Made by a program: the position numbers and the translations under genes. This document shows positions 1-8,624 of a stretch of DNA of 45,006 nucleotides, in pieces. The DNA is taken from contig NZ_JNFC01000030.1 of assembly GCF_000756385.1 (NCBI RefSeq), positions 1 through 45,006 on the forward strand. Reading direction: 5' to 3'. Origin of the DNA: Sphingopyxis sp. LC363. GTDB lineage: Bacteria > Pseudomonadota > Alphaproteobacteria > Sphingomonadales > Sphingomonadaceae. Positions within the stretch are counted from its first letter, which is position 1; the number at the start of each line of letters is the position of its first letter. The notes beneath the pieces are model-generated. The model was not told where the DNA came from. It searched no databases and saw only the letters and a list, made by a program, of their open reading frames with translations.

Positions 1-127
1 GCCTGACCCGTCTCCGAACACTCTCTCTAACCCTCATAATATCTGGAGTGAAATCATGGAAAACCGAAGGAAACCTGCGCCTCGCGCCGCCACGCTCGAC
101 ATAAACTGCGACTGCAAAGAACTCGTG
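1..127. other. Left-edge sequence with one short open frame
   Basis: No gene is recognised here. A short plus-strand frame starts at ATG 56 behind a GGAG box and runs 24 codons (beginning MENRRKPAP, ending CDCKELV) to a TAA at 128-130. That stop is supplied by the palindrome at 128-147. It could be the 5' stub of a gene broken at the palindrome, just as the helicase gene on the other strand is broken there, or a chance frame. Confidence 0.25.
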
Positions 128-147
128 TAATGTTGAGCTCAACATTA
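128..147. repeat. 20-bp perfect palindrome at a gene break
   Basis: TAATGTTGAG is followed directly by its reverse complement CTCAACATTA. Both strands therefore read TAA on entering it, and it supplies the stop codon of the truncated helicase gene on the minus strand and of the short frame on the plus strand. It may mark a recombination or insertion junction, or be an operator; nothing in the window decides between these. Confidence 0.6.
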
Positions 148-2706
148 GATGTATTCGCGCGGGGTGATGTCGACCGACACGTCGCCCCAATCCTCCACCG
201 GGATCTCGGCGAGCCGGCGCTCCTGCAACGCTTCCCCAGTCGAGACGATCTGGACGACGGCCGCATGGCCCGCCTCAATGTCGCGAGCGATGCTTGCGAT
301 GGCGCTCGGGGTCTGCATCGCGGTGATGAGATGGTTGAAGAAGCGCTGCTTGGTGCTCTCGAATGCCGATCGCGCCGCCGATTTCGCCTGCGCATTGAGC
401 GTGCCATGCTCGGCGCTCGTCACCCCCGCCGCCTCCATCGCCGCGGCGAGATTGTTGTGGATGACCTGGAAGGCACCGGCATAGCTGTCGTAGATGCGTC
501 GCTGCTCGTCGGTGAGCTTATGTTCGAGCAGCTCATATTCGACCCCATCGAACGACAGCGACCGTGACGCGTAGAGGCCGAGCGCCTTGAGGTCGCGCGC
601 GAGCACCTCCATTGCCGCCACGCCGCCCTGCTCGATCGCGGCGACGAACTCGCTGCGCGAAGCGAACGGAAAGTCGTTCCCGCCCCACAGGCCGAGCCGC
701 TGCGCATAGGCGAGGTTCTGCACCGTCGTCGCCCCTGTCGCGGAGACATAGACGATGCGCGCGTCGGGAAGCGCGTGCTGAAGTCGCAATCCCGCTCGCC
801 CCTGCTGCGACGGTTTCTGGTCGCCGCGCTCGCCCTTTCCACCCGCCGCATTGGCCATCGCATGGGCTTCATCGAAAATGATCGCGCCGTCGAAGTCAGG
901 CCCGAGCCATTCGGCGATCTGCTCGATGCGGCTCGCCTTGCCCTCGCGGCCCTGCGAGCGAAGCGTCGCATAGGTGGTGAAGAGGATGCCTTCGGCAAGC
1001 CGGACCGGCGTACCCTGGCGGAAGCGCGACAGCGACGTGACGAGCAGGCGCTCCTGCCCGAGCGCCGACCAGTCGCGCTGCGCGTCCTCGAGCAGCTTGT
1101 CCGACTTCGAGATCCAGAGCGCGCGGCGCCGGCCCTTCAACCAGTTGTCGAGAATGATCCCCGCGACCTGTCGGCCCTTGCCGGCGCCGGTGCCGTCGCC
1201 AAGGAACCAGCCGCGCCGGAACTGGACCGCTGCCTCATTATCGTCGCTCGCCGCACTCACGACATCCGCGGTCTCGTCGACCGTCCAGGCGCCCGACAAA
1301 TGACCGGCATGGGCCTCGCCGGCGTAGATGACCGATTCCAGCTGCGCGTCGGACAGGAGGCCGTCGCTAACGAGATTTTCGGGAAGATGCGGCCGATAGG
1401 AAGGGCGCGGCGGCGCGACCGACGCCATCGCCGCCGACTGGACGAGCGCGGTCGGATGGGGAGACGCCCCCGCAATGCGCAAGGACTGGAGCGCATAGGG
1501 CTCGTAGATCGCCTCGCCAAGTTGTCCGACGGGCGGTGACCACTCGATCGTCTCATAGACAAGCTCGCCCGAAGCGACGCGCGCGGTCTTCTCCGGACGC
1601 GTGGCTCCCCTGGCAAGAGGCCCCCGAGAAGCCGCTGCGTCGCGCATGAATGGCATTGCCGCTGTTGGCGCAGGGGGCGGCGGGGCAGGCCGCGGCGGAA
1701 CATGGCTGGTCACCCAGGCAAGAAGCGTCGCCAGGTCGGGCGCTTCGCCATGGCTCGCCGGCAGCATCGATGGATCGGCCACGGGTACCTTGTCGATAAC
1801 AAGCAGTCGCGTCGCGGTCGTGGTGCCGTGCTTGGCGTAGACTTTTCCAGCGATCGCGGCGGAGAACAGGATCGTCGCCCGCTCCTGTAACCCGACGAAC
1901 CCCGCGCGGAAGGCCGCGGCATCGGGTGCGCAATTCGCCCCCATGATCGCGACCAGCCGACCGCCGTCGCGGAGCCGCGCGAGCGCGGAGGCGATATGGC
2001 GAAGTGCAGTGCCTCGCATCGGGCGGTCGACGTGCGCCGTGGCGGAGAAGGGCGGGTTCATGAGGACGACGTCGGGGACGAAAGAAGCGTCGAGGCGGTC
2101 GTCGATCGACGCGCCATCATGACGCGTGATTGGCACGGCGGGAAACAGTAGCTCGAGAAGCTCGGCGCGACCGTCGGCCAACTCGTTGAGCGCGAGGCTC
2201 GCCCCCGCAAGTTCGGCGTGGATCGCGAGCATGCCTGTCCCGGCCGAGGGTTCGAGCACGCGGTCTCCGGCATGGATCGAGGCCGCGTGCGCCGCCACAA
2301 AGGCGAGCGGCAAAGGCGTCGAGAATTGCTGGAGTGACTGGCCTTCCTCTGAGCGGCGCGTCTGGGTGGGAATGCGCGCGGCAAGTCGCTCCCACATCGC
2401 AAGCACGCGTTGCGGCGAGCGGTTTTGCGTCGCAAGCGCGCCGCCGTAGCGGCGAAGCAGCAGGATCTGCGCCGCCTCGCACGCATCATAAGCCGCCTTC
2501 CAGTCCCACGCACCGGCAGCATCGCTCGCGCCAAAGGCGCGTGCCATCGCCTCGCGCAGCTGGGCCGTGGAAAAGGGGTGGCCCGCCTCGAGCAGAGGCT
2601 GAAGCGCCTGAGCGGCATCGAGCAGGCGCCGGGAAGCTGGCGCGACCGAGCTGGGACGAGCGGCCGCCGCGGCGCCGCGCGCCGCATCGGGGAAGGTCAT
2701 ATGCAT
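145..2706 (-). pseudogene. Methyltransferase / strawberry-notch helicase, 3'-truncated
   Basis: The 853-residue N-terminal part of a plasmid/ICE-type protein joins a class I SAM-dependent methyltransferase fold (LEPSAGTGMLAIHAELAGA, then the N6-adenine-methylase-like motif NPPF) to a strawberry-notch superfamily 2 ATPase domain (Walker A-like GDGTGAGKGRQ, DEAH-like FDEAHAM, VSATGA). Family members known to me run on for several hundred residues into a helicase C-terminal domain. Here the frame stops right after DITPREYI in a TAA provided by the palindrome at 128-147, so the second RecA-like lobe is missing and helicase activity is unlikely. The start is at 2706 or the in-frame ATG at 2700. 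Such genes sit on conjugative plasmids and integrative elements beside parB and DUF2958 genes, as here. Confidence 0.75.
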
Positions 2707-2799
2707 GGCTGAAATCCTCAGGAGAGCGGGGCAGGAATGAACCGCCCGCTGCTCTCTCCAGGATCCGGGGGTTCCCCCTCCCGGCCCCGCCTCTCCCTC

Positions 2800-3444
2800 T
2801 CAACCGAAGCGAACCCCATCCTCGGTGAAGCCATATTCGTTGAGGCGGATCATCTCGTCGATCGCCGCGTCGGACGTCAGATGCTCATATTCGTCATCGA
2901 GCCGCCCGTAGAGCCAGCGGGCCAGGTCGCGCAGCGCCTCGCTTACATCCTCTTCGGCGTCAGCCGTCATATCCTGGACGACGGGGCTGTCGCGCTCGAC
3001 GACAATGTCCATGCTATATTCGTGATAATAGCGACCGCGATGGCCAATGCGCGCGCTAAGCTGATAGAAGTTGCGGCGCTGAATCGAGCCAAGGGCATCG
3101 GCGATGCGATGAAGTTCGACATCCTTGGGCGCGTAGCGGCGGATCGTCGCCAACGCGCCCTTGGCGTAACTGTAATCGCCTTCGAAACAGGCGCCGTCAC
3201 CCTGGCTCCAGCAGCCGGAAAACCAAATGCAGGGCTTCCGGCGCGTCCCGCCGCCGAAGAGGCGCACCGAGGTCATGTCGAGACGGACCCCCAATATGTC
3301 GCAGACGCGCTCGAAGTCCTCATAAACAAATTCGAACCAGTCATAGTCGAAACCGCCTTCGCGATACCAGGCGCGTGCCTTCTCCTTTGCGGCCTCGGGC
3401 AGTTCATCAAGGCAACACACGGTCGTTTGGATAATCGAGGGCAT
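2800..3444 (-). CDS. Conserved accessory protein of unknown function
   Basis: This 214-residue acidic, aromatic-rich protein (starts MPSIIQTTVCCLDELPEAAK) has no motif I can tie to a mechanism. Similar proteins on mobile elements are often labelled 'antitoxin of toxin-antitoxin stability system', but I see no recognisable DNA-binding domain and no toxin partner here, so that label is not supported. The start at 3444 is preferred over the ATG at 3465 because AGAGGAAG lies about 7 nt upstream. A terminator (3471-3509) separates it from the genes upstream, so it probably has its own promoter. Confidence 0.65.
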   Translation of the reverse strand: MPSIIQTTVCCLDELPEAAKEKARAWYREGGFDYDWFEFVYEDFERVCDILGVRLDMTSVRLFGGGTRRKPCIWFSGCWSQGDGACFEGDYSYAKGALATIRRYAPKDVELHRIADALGSIQRRNFYQLSARIGHRGRYYHEYSMDIVVERDSPVVQDMTADAEEDVSEALRDLARWLYGRLDDEYEHLTSDAAIDEMIRLNEYGFTEDGVRFG

Positions 3445-3470
3445 GACATCTTCCTCTCGCGTCAAGAGCC

Positions 3471-3509
3471 AGAAAAGGCGAAAGCCCGGCGCGCGGGCCG
3501 GGCTTTCGC
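3471..3509 (-). terminator. Rho-independent terminator
   Basis: A 13-bp perfect inverted repeat (arms 3478-3490 and 3497-3509, GCGAAAGCCCGGC) with a 6-nt loop is followed on the minus strand by CCTTTTCT. It lies just downstream of the 3538-4038 gene and ends that transcript. Confidence 0.65.
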
Positions 3510-3537
3510 AGTCGGTGAACGATGGTCTGGACAGGCG

Positions 3538-4038
3538 TCAGTCAGGGGCATCGCCCGACAGACGGGCGATGGCCTCCTCAAGCCATCCCGCCGTCGAGAC
3601 CGCTTCGATATCGTCCGCCGTGATCAGCGTCGCGGCGCCGCCGAAACCGTCGGGCCGCATTTTCGAGCAGGTCCATGCGGCCTCGACCTCGACATGGTCG
3701 AGCGCCGACCGCTGAACGATGTCCTGGAAAATGCCCTCGAAGCCGATCGCCGACATATCGAGTTCGAGCTCGGCATCGTCGGCATCGCATTTGGCAATCT
3801 CCTGCCGGACGAGATCGGCAAGGCCGCTTGCGACACCGTCATCTTCGGTGAGCAGCGCCTTCACCTCCGCGAGGTCCAGGAACAGCAGATCGTTCGGACC
3901 ATGGCCGGCGCAGAAATAGACATCGTCGCCGACATCCTCATGATCGAATATCTGGCCGAGAACCTTATATTCGAGCGCGGTCATCGCAGTGCGCGGGATA
4001 TCCGGACGGATAACGGTCTGGGAAAAATAATCAGCCAT
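3538..4038 (-). CDS. Accessory protein of unknown function (166 aa)
   Basis: Starts MADYFSQTVIRPDIPRTAMT and is strongly acidic. I recognise no catalytic or DNA-binding motif. The ATG at 4038 is chosen because it overlaps the stop of the upstream gene by 8 bp (ATGGCTGA) and follows a GGGAGG box; longer versions only extend into low-complexity Arg-rich frame. The overlap implies translational coupling with the 4031-4549 gene. The pair recurs, to my knowledge, on sphingomonad mobile elements as uncharacterised cargo or backbone genes. Confidence 0.6.
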   Translation of the reverse strand: MADYFSQTVIRPDIPRTAMTALEYKVLGQIFDHEDVGDDVYFCAGHGPNDLLFLDLAEVKALLTEDDGVASGLADLVRQEIAKCDADDAELELDMSAIGFEGIFQDIVQRSALDHVEVEAAWTCSKMRPDGFGGAATLITADDIEAVSTAGWLEEAIARLSGDAPD

Positions 4039-4549
4039 GGCTCGCCTCCCGCGGTGCGGCCGCGCTTTCCGCCGCCGCCGGTACCGGCGGCGGATCGCCC
4101 TCGACAACCAGCGGCGGCACTGCGAATTCCGCGGTGTCGAAATAGGCCATCGCAGCCTCGATCGAGCCGAGCTCGACGAGCAGACGGCGATCGAGCAGGA
4201 CCCGGTCGCTTTCATCGATCATATAGCTGTCGACCGTACCCGAGCCGCGGTAGACGAGCCGCTCGGGCGACCATTCGCCGGGATAGCTGCCCGACCAACG
4301 GACAAAGGGCAGACTTTTCTCGACGCAGAAGGCCTCGAGATTGTCGATCTTGCCCCAGGCGCAACTCTCGTCGAACAGCGCGAGCGGCTGGCCCACGACG
4401 CGGCTTTCGGCGTCGAAGGGCTCGCCGCCCCATTCGGGCGACAGGCCCTCAAAGGCGATGATATGGAGCAGCTCTGCGAAAACTGGAGCAGAGATTTCGC
4501 CGCCGATCTCGATCGATGCGGGAACGCGATCAGCCATGACAGCCTCCAT
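4031..4549 (-). CDS. Accessory protein of unknown function (172 aa)
   Basis: Starts MEAVMADRVPASIEIGGEIS, with an alternative start at the fifth codon. The body is acidic and ends in an Ala/Pro-rich tail (PPPVPAAAESAAAPREASHG). No family is recognised. Its last codons overlap the start of the next gene by 8 bp, so the two are probably co-translated. A terminator-like hairpin (4595-4628) lies between it and the upstream parB-like gene. Confidence 0.6.
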   Translation of the reverse strand: MEAVMADRVPASIEIGGEISAPVFAELLHIIAFEGLSPEWGGEPFDAESRVVGQPLALFDESCAWGKIDNLEAFCVEKSLPFVRWSGSYPGEWSPERLVYRGSGTVDSYMIDESDRVLLDRRLLVELGSIEAAMAYFDTAEFAVPPLVVEGDPPPVPAAAESAAAPREASHG

Positions 4550-4594
4550 CGTTGGAGCGGCGAATGGGATTTGAATTATTCATGTCAGGTCTCC

Positions 4595-4628
4595 AAAAAA
4601 GGGCCCGGCCCGGCATCGCTGCCGGGTC
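4595..4628 (-). terminator. Terminator-like hairpin after the parB-like gene
   Basis: On the minus strand CCCGGCA-GCGA-TGCCGGG forms a stem that can extend with one mismatch, followed after a short GC stretch by TTTTTT. It lies between the parB-like stop at 4663 and the next gene. The gap between stem and T-tract makes it less certain than a canonical terminator. Confidence 0.45.
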
Positions 4629-4662
4629 CGAGGTTCGATTGTCAGTGATGGGCGGAAGCCGA

Positions 4663-6789
4663 TTATTCGGCCGCGACAGGCAGTTCGGCGTCGTTCGCGC
4701 CGTCCAGTTCGACTGCATCCTCGGCAAGGAAAGGAGGCAATTCTGAGTCGGCGGGATCGCCCTCCGCGTCGCCGAGTTCAGCATCGTCGAGCCCCGGCGT
4801 GCGCATCGGCTCAGGAAGCCAGGCCGCATCTTCGAGAAGCCGTTCCGCCTCGCGCGCCATGTCGGCCTTCTTGAGATGATCGATCATCTCGGCAAATTGC
4901 GTCCCGCGCGCCTCGGCGACGTCGGCGAGGATCCGCGGTTTCGTCACCGAGCGGAAATAGCCCTCGACCGTCGGCCGCCAGCCCGCTGCAACGAGATCGA
5001 GCCCAACCGCCCGCGCCAGCACATCGCTGTGCGCGATCCGGCGCGCCACGCCGTGCGCCGAGATGCGGCCATTGTCGTATTTGGGAACGATCTCGGCCTG
5101 GGCATTGACGCAGAGCGAGGTGCAGTGCGCGAGGAGTTTCGCCTGCTCCTCGCCGTCGAGGGTCAGCAGAAAGTCCCAAAGCTCCTTGTCGTCCTGCGGG
5201 AGCCGCTCTTTCCATGCCGACGCGCGCGCGTCGATCGCCTGCGCCGGCGCGCAATCGCGCAGGTTCGTCGGCGCGTTGCTGAAATAGACGCGGTTCGCCG
5301 CGATCTCGACGCAACTTTCGCGGGTAGCGGAATAGAAACAGCCGAGAACAAGGGCATGGAGCACCGCAGCGAAGGCAATGGCCGGATCCTGGGCAAAGGC
5401 GTCCTGGAGCGCGAGCGTGCGCCATGCGGTGAGATCCGACACGAGGCGATCGGGAAGCGGACGCAGCGCATCGGATTCGTCTTCGCCATCGCTGCCCACA
5501 GGCGGTATGACGTGATCGCCATCCCCGCCGCCACGCAGGCCGGACCCTTCGCCCCCTGCTTCCGTTTCCGGATCAGCCTCGCCATCGGCCAGTTCCCGCT
5601 CCGGCTCGTCCTCAGCCCGCACGAACCCGCGCTCGTTCCGCACCGATCCGTCGCGGTCGATCGAGACGAAGGCGCCAGCGCGTCCCATCTCGGCGGGATC
5701 GAAGACGAGCGGGCGGTCGACGAGCGCGCCGAGTTCGGCGTCGATGGCATCGATCCGCGCATGCACTTCGGCGGGCACGTCCGGCACCTCGGACCATTGC
5801 TCGCAAAGCGCCTCGCTTTCAGCCTCGAGTGCGGCGACGCGGGCCTGTTCATCGTCGGTCATCGGGACCTCCGTGCGGTCGATCGCGCGCAGGTCGCGCG
5901 TCGCGTCCCACGGCAGGTCGATCGAGGTGGTCACCCATTTCCAGCCCTCGGCGAGAATGCGCTCGCCTTCAGCTTTCAATCTTTCGTCGACCAGCCGGTC
6001 GAGCAGCGCCGGGTCGGTGAGCCAGCCGCCTCCGTCGGCCTCAAACAAGTCGCGCACCACGCCGCCGCCTGCCGTGACATAGGTATCGACGCCGACGAAC
6101 GCTGCGCGCTTGTCGGTGACCCTTACGCTGTCCTCGGTGAGTTTCTGGCGGATGAAGCCGGGGCTCTTGTTGAAACTGTGATCGAGCTGCGCCCAGAGCT
6201 CCTCCTGGCGCTGATGATCGTCGGCGACGGTGAAGGCCATCAACTGGTCGAGCGTCATCCCGTCGTCGGCATAGATGTCGTGGAGCTTCGGTGACACCGC
6301 GGCGAGCTTCAGCCGCTGGCGCACGACCGCGGGGGTGGTGAAATGATGCGCCGCGATCGCCTCGACATCGTCGCCCTTGTCGACCATCGCCTGCATCGCG
6401 CGAAACTGGTCGAGCGGATGGAGGCTCTCGCGCATGGCATTTTCGGCGAAACTGTCGTCCTCGGCGAGAATATCGCTGTCCGCCGCGCGCACGACGCAGG
6501 GGATTGGCGCATCATTCGCGAGACGCTTCCGCTTCACCAGCAGTTCGAGCGCGCGATAGCGCCGCCCCCCGGCCGGTATTTCATAGCGGCCCGTCTCCTT
6601 TCCCGAGGCGTCGCGTTCGGGCCGGACGTTGAGGCTCTGGAGCAGGGTTCGCCGGTCGATATCGTCGGCGAGCGCCTCGACCGACACGCCGGCTTTCACC
6701 CGCCGGACATTGGACTGGGAGAGAAACAGCCGGTCGAACGGGATGTCGCGCGACGGGCTGAGGATGAGTTTCGGGGCCTGTCTGGCCAT
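4663..6789 (-). CDS. ParB/RepB/Spo0J-like protein, long form
   Basis: A 708-residue protein. The first about 220 residues carry a ParB/sulfiredoxin-like domain: IPFDRLFLSQSNVRR, the nucleotide-binding motif GGRRYRALE (G-ERR-x-RA type), the ENAMRESLHPLDQ box (ENIQRxxLxP type) and a helix-turn-helix with VVRQRLKLAAVSPKL. The remaining about 480 residues, rich in Asp and Glu, are far longer than a chromosomal ParB, as is typical of plasmid/ICE ParB-like proteins. No ParA is adjacent, so a regulatory or element-maintenance role is as likely as true segregation. The start at 6789 follows GGAG; upstream in-frame codons are low-complexity. Confidence 0.8.
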   Translation of the reverse strand: MARQAPKLILSPSRDIPFDRLFLSQSNVRRVKAGVSVEALADDIDRRTLLQSLNVRPERDASGKETGRYEIPAGGRRYRALELLVKRKRLANDAPIPCVVRAADSDILAEDDSFAENAMRESLHPLDQFRAMQAMVDKGDDVEAIAAHHFTTPAVVRQRLKLAAVSPKLHDIYADDGMTLDQLMAFTVADDHQRQEELWAQLDHSFNKSPGFIRQKLTEDSVRVTDKRAAFVGVDTYVTAGGGVVRDLFEADGGGWLTDPALLDRLVDERLKAEGERILAEGWKWVTTSIDLPWDATRDLRAIDRTEVPMTDDEQARVAALEAESEALCEQWSEVPDVPAEVHARIDAIDAELGALVDRPLVFDPAEMGRAGAFVSIDRDGSVRNERGFVRAEDEPERELADGEADPETEAGGEGSGLRGGGDGDHVIPPVGSDGEDESDALRPLPDRLVSDLTAWRTLALQDAFAQDPAIAFAAVLHALVLGCFYSATRESCVEIAANRVYFSNAPTNLRDCAPAQAIDARASAWKERLPQDDKELWDFLLTLDGEEQAKLLAHCTSLCVNAQAEIVPKYDNGRISAHGVARRIAHSDVLARAVGLDLVAAGWRPTVEGYFRSVTKPRILADVAEARGTQFAEMIDHLKKADMAREAERLLEDAAWLPEPMRTPGLDDAELGDAEGDPADSELPPFLAEDAVELDGANDAELPVAAE

Positions 6790-6913
6790 GGGCTTTCTCC
6801 ATGACGGGCCGCCGCGAGACACTCTCCCGGCTCCTGGACCCGTCACGAAGGCGCCAGCCCCCCTCTTCCTCCCGGGGGCCGCGCGTGGCGGTCCCGGCAG
6901 GCGGCCAGGCGCG

Positions 6914-7315
6914 TCAGCCGCGCCCCGAAAGTCGTTCGACCGCGCGCCGGAGCCTTTGCTCCCCCAACACGATCGACCCCGCTCGCCGCGCCGCTTCGGC
7001 ATAAGCCGATAGCGGGTGGCTTGCCGTGAAGTGGAGGTCGCGTTCGATCGTGAGGCCGAACGGAAGGCGGACGGACTCGAGTTCGGACAGCGCGAAGCTG
7101 CCGAGTTCGGGGCAGCCGAAGCCGAGATCGGCGAGGCCGAAGAAAATACCGTCCGCATCGATCTCGGTCGCGAGCCAGGTCGCCGCGCCGACGGGGCTGA
7201 ACAGGCGGACGACCGGTTTGGGGTCCGGCTCGCGTTCGCCGCGCGAAAGCGTGTCGATCCGGGTGGCCAGATTGGCGCGAAGCTGCGCCTCGAGCGCGGG
7301 GGTCAAGAGTTTCAT
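6914..7315 (-). CDS. DUF2958 domain-containing protein
   Basis: 133 residues starting MKLLTPALEAQLRANLATR, with the conserved core VVRLFSPVGAATWLATEID, DGIFFGLADLGFGCPELG and the following FALSELE. This domain family of unknown function is common on conjugative plasmids and integrative elements close to parB-like and strawberry-notch genes. The start at 7315 is fixed by a strong CAGGAGAA box about 6 nt upstream. It begins a minus-strand run with the parB-like gene, 124 bp apart. Confidence 0.8.
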   Translation of the reverse strand: MKLLTPALEAQLRANLATRIDTLSRGEREPDPKPVVRLFSPVGAATWLATEIDADGIFFGLADLGFGCPELGSFALSELESVRLPFGLTIERDLHFTASHPLSAYAEAARRAGSIVLGEQRLRRAVERLSGRG

Positions 7316-7524
7316 GGTACTTTCTCCTGGGGCGACCGGCGGCGAGCCTCTCTCGCCGCGCGCGGTCCGCCGCCCAGGGGCGGGCCATCTCTTCCTCGCC
7401 GGTTTCTGGCGTTGCCGGTGGCGGCCGCGCGCCCCGGACCGGGCGGCGACGGGCGGCAGCGGCAGCAAGCGCCCGCTGACCACGCAGGCCGCCCGCGCTG
7501 TCCCGGTCACCCACTTGCCAAATT

Positions 7525-7539
7525 GTTCTCTCTATGTTC
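7525..7539 (+). promoter_or_regulatory. LexA (SOS) box candidate GTTC-N7-GTTC
   Basis: GTTC at 7525-7528 and GTTC at 7536-7539 are separated by exactly seven bases, the direct-repeat LexA operator of alphaproteobacteria. It lies 10 nt before the first start codon of an operon that ends in an SOS-response-associated SRAP gene. With eight fixed bases roughly one match in either orientation is expected by chance in 45 kb, so the position is what makes it persuasive. Confidence 0.6.
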
Positions 7540-7549
7540 TCATTAGGGC

Positions 7550-7741
7550 ATGGACAATATCGATACTGCCCGAGTCGCAGAGACCATCCTTTCCGCCCCT
7601 GGCTGGGCGCGCGTGGGTATCACCGCGCCGACGAATCACATCCGTGTCGAGGCCGCGTTCGAACTCGCCCGTGCGATCGTCGAGAGCGTCCGTGCCGGCG
7701 CGGAGCCCGCAAGCCCCGACCAGCTTGGACTCTCCCTGTGA
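7550..7741 (+). CDS. DUF6771 family small protein
   Basis: 63 residues (starts MDNIDTARVAETILSAPGWA, then RVGITAPTNHIRVEAA). The pattern of an amphipathic N-terminal helix, APGWARVGITAP and an Ala-rich helix matches the small uncharacterised family common in sphingomonads and listed, from memory, as DUF6771. It is the first gene behind the LexA-type box and is followed within 2 bp by the next frame, so it likely heads an SOS-inducible operon. Function unknown. Confidence 0.65.
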   Translation: MDNIDTARVAETILSAPGWARVGITAPTNHIRVEAAFELARAIVESVRAGAEPASPDQLGLSL

Positions 7742-7742
7742 C

Positions 7743-8072
7743 GTGGGCGGATGGACAAAGGACGGACAGCATCGCGCCACGCATGTCTTCGAGGCCGCGG
7801 CCTGGTTTCGGGCGATCAAGCCCGTTTGCCGCTGCGGGCATAGTGCGACGTTCAATCCCTATGGGATCTGGTGGCGCTTCGAGTGCAGGATGTGGGACGG
7901 CAATCTCGTCAAGGCGTGCCAGAAATTCTGGTGTGTTCGCTGCGGCGCGCGGACGGGCAAGCGCGTCCGCCCGGTGCGGATCGAGCTCGTCGACCCGAGC
8001 CCCGATGACATCGCCCTGCCGATGCCCGAAGAACGCGAATGGAAGCGCGCGCTCAGCCGTTTCCGCGCCTGA
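7743..8072 (+). CDS. Cys-rich, probable zinc-binding protein
   Basis: 109 residues from a GTG start at 7743, one base after the previous stop codon. Six cysteines are arranged as C29-x-C31, C48, C59 and C64-x2-C67 (KPVCRCGHSATF, FECRMW, CQKFWCVRCGART), which suggests a zinc ribbon or treble-clef fold; the aromatic residues between them (WWRFECRMW) are notable. I do not recognise the family. It is the second gene of the operon with the LexA-type box and two SRAP-related genes, so a DNA-damage role is plausible but only by context. Confidence 0.6.
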   Translation: MGGWTKDGQHRATHVFEAAAWFRAIKPVCRCGHSATFNPYGIWWRFECRMWDGNLVKACQKFWCVRCGARTGKRVRPVRIELVDPSPDDIALPMPEEREWKRALSRFRA

Positions 8073-8083
8073 GGACTGAGTTC

Positions 8084-8596
8084 ATGGATATCGAGACGGA
8101 CGACGCGCTGGTCGGCATCGGCAAGCTCCACCGCGTGATGGTGTGGAACGGCCAGCGCGAATGCGAGAAGGAGATGCTGTGGGGGCTGCCCTCGCGCGAT
8201 GCCGATATATTCCAGATCCCGCTCCTGAAGTCCGAGACCGCGATCATTGATCGCCCCTGTCTGCTGCTCGCCAATGAGTTCGGCCTCGTGAAGCGCGGCA
8301 AGACGATCTACGCCGCAAGCCTCATCAGCGACGAGCCTTTCTTCTGCATCGCAGCGGTCTGGCGTCCGGCGCACCGCCTGTGGCCTGAGAGCTTCGCGGT
8401 GCTCACCGTCCCGGCCTATGACGATCTGGCGCCGCACAAGGATCGCCACGTCGGCGTGGTCCGCCCCGAGGACTGGTTCGACTGGTTGATGGGGGCGCGG
8501 CCGCCGCTGGACATGTTGCGACCTTTCCCCAAGAATAGCTTCAGCATCATGCCGCCGATCCAGCAGAATTTCGACGAAATGCTCGGCGCGGCCTGA
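8084..8596 (+). CDS. SRAP-like protein lacking the catalytic cysteine
   Basis: 170 residues from the ATG at 8084, 11 bp after the previous stop. Several blocks line up with the SRAP (YedK/HMCES) protein encoded next: MLWGLPS with MTWGFPV, RPCLLLAN with RCLIPITA, FCIAAVWRP with ACAGLWRP, and HKDRHVGVVRPEDWFDWL with HDRMPVILHAADHDAWL. However the protein begins Met-Asp, so the Cys2 that attacks abasic DNA is absent, and no equivalent of the NAR motif or the catalytic Glu position is evident. It looks like a diverged, probably non-catalytic paralogue that may bind DNA or partner the intact copy. Confidence 0.55.
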   Translation: MDIETDDALVGIGKLHRVMVWNGQRECEKEMLWGLPSRDADIFQIPLLKSETAIIDRPCLLLANEFGLVKRGKTIYAASLISDEPFFCIAAVWRPAHRLWPESFAVLTVPAYDDLAPHKDRHVGVVRPEDWFDWLMGARPPLDMLRPFPKNSFSIMPPIQQNFDEMLGAA

Positions 8597-8624
8597 CCGA
8601 AACCACCCAAGGGGACTCGCCGCC

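Noticed and set aside
4876..6294. A 472-codon plus-strand frame
   Set aside because: It is antisense to the ParB-like gene and shows no recognisable domain.
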